Assembly (NCBI GenBank): GCA_947646735.1
Contig: CANTFK010000426.1
Coordinates: forward strand, 1-33,290
Origin: Peronospora farinosa
Lineage: Eukaryota; Oomycota; Peronosporomycetes; Peronosporales; Peronosporaceae
Direction of reading: 5' to 3'
Length of the DNA stretch: 33,290 nucleotides
The translations under genes were made by a program, and so were the position numbers. The notes beneath the pieces are model-generated. The model was not told the DNA's origin and ran no database searches. It saw only the letters and a program-made list of their open reading frames with translations. This document shows positions 31,884 to 33,290 of this stretch, piece by piece. Within the stretch, counting starts at the first letter, position 1. Every line of letters starts with the position of its first letter.

Positions 31884-32908
31884 CTACTGGAACCGCTCCT
31901 TTTTTGGCGGTATTACCAACAACACAGCGTCTCCTCGTGAGACAGCTGTGTTCATCGTCACCGGCGCAGGTGCACGACAGACAGCCGCACGATGGCCTGC
32001 TTTACCACAGCGAAAACACTTCATCGTGTTAGGATTGTGAATGTCGCGGCTTAATGATTTGCCGCGACCACGAGAGGACTCAATTGCATTAAGTTCTATT
32101 GGCTCTGGGCCAGACGTCCGGGAATGTTGTGACGCTACGTGCAGGTACGACGACGCGACAGTGTAATCCTCACGAAGCTCGAGGGCAAATGACTCCTCGA
32201 GGGACTTTGGCTTGGCACGTGTAAGGCAATAACGCATCATGACCTCCTGCATACCAAATATAAATGCATGGACTCGTGAAGCCATGTCAATTGGATGCGT
32301 GGTAATGCACAAAGCAAGATGACGTTTATTCTGCACGTAGTCACGCATTGACAGCTTGCCCGTCGGAGTGAGAAGAAATCTGCACGCAAGCGACATTAAT
32401 CTTGAGGAGGCTCGAAAGCCAGTCGTAAGTTACGCTGGATATCGTCCAGCGTGGGAAACGCCGACTCATCTACGACGAGCTTTCCGAGAGCCCATTCCTT
32501 GACATTTCCAACAAGGCGAGACAGAAGGAAATTGACCTTGGCCGTCGGAGCGTCAATTTATCTTGACGCTATTGCAATATCCAACTCGCGAAACCATCGA
32601 TTAAGGGGGAAAAGATCCGGACCATCACCGGAGTACGTTGACGTCTCCATCTTGATAGCGTCATGGTGCGAAGTGCGCGAGGAAGTCATTACTCGCCGAT
32701 TCGCTTCGGCGAGCTTGCGCACCATAAAGTCTTGGATGGCGGCACGCTGATCATCGGACGTCGCTGTGCTCAGCAGCGACGTCACAATAGTTGTACCAGA
32801 CACCAACGCGAGACGATGTAGTGCCTGCCACTCCACAGAGGTGAGATGTGGGAAGTCAGAATGCTCCAGCGAGACCGCTGGAGCCACCGAAGACTCGTCC
32901 ATGTTCAT
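31884..32908 (-). pseudogene. gag of the gag-only element (unit 5)
   Basis: First ATG at 32908. Same TAA near 32558, same later frame change and intact CCHC knuckle as unit 1. Confidence 0.85.
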
Positions 32909-32949
32909 CTCAAATGTGGTCACTGAGAGGACTACAAAGTTCTACCAGG

Positions 32950-33267
32950 TGTAACGAGCTAAGGACCCGTTACCAACTCACACTTAAAAAGCGTTGAGGA
33001 AGCGCTCTTAATTAACTCGTAAATATAACTCTGTTTTATTTTTGTTTAGTTTTAATTCGCAGTAAGTGCGAATATGTTCCCTAGCTCATGGGAATTACTC
33101 AATATGGAAGTCAATTTATTATTGGCTAATTATTGAGTCTGGTTCCCCAATAATAAACCAATAATAAAATGACGCGCAGGATCCACTAATCGGATACTGC
33201 CCTATGCCTACTTATGTAATTATGTATATTTCCTATAACTACTCATGTAATAGGTTGCCCCATTACA
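32950..33267 (-). repeat. 5' LTR of the gag-only element (unit 5)
   Basis: 318 bp, with GTAAGTGC and GGTTCCCC as in unit 4. Confidence 0.9.
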
Positions 33268-33290
33268 AGTATGCCCAGGCCTCGAATCAG

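Larger units (their letters stand above)
31163..33267 (-). mobile_element. gag-only LTR retrotransposon (unit 5)
   Basis: 2105 bp, with AGTAT at 31158-31162 and 33268-33272. LTRs are 31163-31479 and 32950-33267. It lacks the private deletion of unit 4. Confidence 0.9.
2632..33290. repeat. tandem macro-repeat array, unit about 6.6 kb
   Basis: Sequence from 2632 recurs from 9261, 15890, 20730 and 27320 in the same orientation, starting each time with GTAACTAAAGCGACTTAAAT. The base before differs between the left edge (2631, T) and the internal junctions (A), which fixes the left boundary. Unit lengths are 6629, 6629, 4840, 6590 and at least 5971. The short third unit is explained by loss of an LTR-flanked segment, and the 6590 unit by a 10-bp and a net 29-bp deletion. 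Units differ only by scattered single-base changes and small indels. The right end of the array is outside the window. Confidence 0.95.
27320..33290. repeat. array unit 5 (cut by the window edge)
   Basis: At least 5971 bp, ending 18 bases past the right target-site duplication of the gag-only element. Whether the array continues cannot be seen. Confidence 0.95.

Noticed and set aside
2632..33290. Regular spacing as a CRISPR array or bacterial element
   Set aside because: Units are kilobases long and filled with eukaryotic LTR retrotransposon remains. There are no short spaced repeats or cas genes.

Overview
This window looks like repeat-rich nuclear DNA of a eukaryote. The best guess is an oomycete (Phytophthora or downy-mildew type). 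That rests on recall of the Ty3/gypsy gag-pol style, not on a search, so it is an inference. I found no intact cellular gene, rRNA, tRNA, CRISPR array or bacterial-style operon. Almost everything is the remains of LTR retrotransposons, nested in one another and then amplified in tandem.

Left flank (1-2631). Bases 1-81 look like the 3' end of an LTR on the + strand, built from three consecutive perfect palindromes. A possible primer-binding site and a broken gag-like region with a coiled coil follow, to about 1089. This meets, tail to tail, a minus-strand Ty3/gypsy element whose integrase (zinc-binding part, D-D-E core, C-terminal region) fills 1024-2631. This is the only integrase in the window.

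Tandem array (2632-33290, running off the right edge). From 2632 onward the sequence repeats head to tail: unit 1 2632-9260 (6629 bp), unit 2 9261-15889 (6629), unit 3 15890-20729 (4840), unit 4 20730-27319 (6590), unit 5 27320-33290 or beyond (at least 5971). Units are nearly identical by eye. Each full unit holds, in minus-strand order: an unrecognised block; a gag-only LTR retrotransposon of about 2.1 kb with two LTRs, a purine tract, a candidate primer-binding site and a 5-bp target-site duplication (AGTAT); the interrupted host element's gag end, protease, linker and reverse transcriptase; a 90-bp TG...CA insertion flanked by AATG; a 371-bp solo LTR flanked by AACGG, just before the RT catalytic motif; then the RT catalytic segment and RNase H.

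Order of events read from the sequence: a gypsy element inserted and decayed; it was hit by the gag-only element, the solo-LTR element and the small insertion; the composite was then amplified in tandem. Nonsense codons and frameshifts are shared by all copies, and the two LTRs of the gag-only element differ from each other more than whole units do. Units then exchanged sequence (shared variants are patchworked). In unit 3 the gag-only element collapsed to a hybrid solo LTR by recombination between its own LTRs. Every unit-to-unit junction carries a 17-bp perfect palindrome that is absent at the array's left edge.

The most interesting object is the array itself: a macrosatellite of about 6.6 kb made from a dead nested retrotransposon. 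An assembly artefact is unlikely, because units carry private differences, but it needs long-read confirmation.
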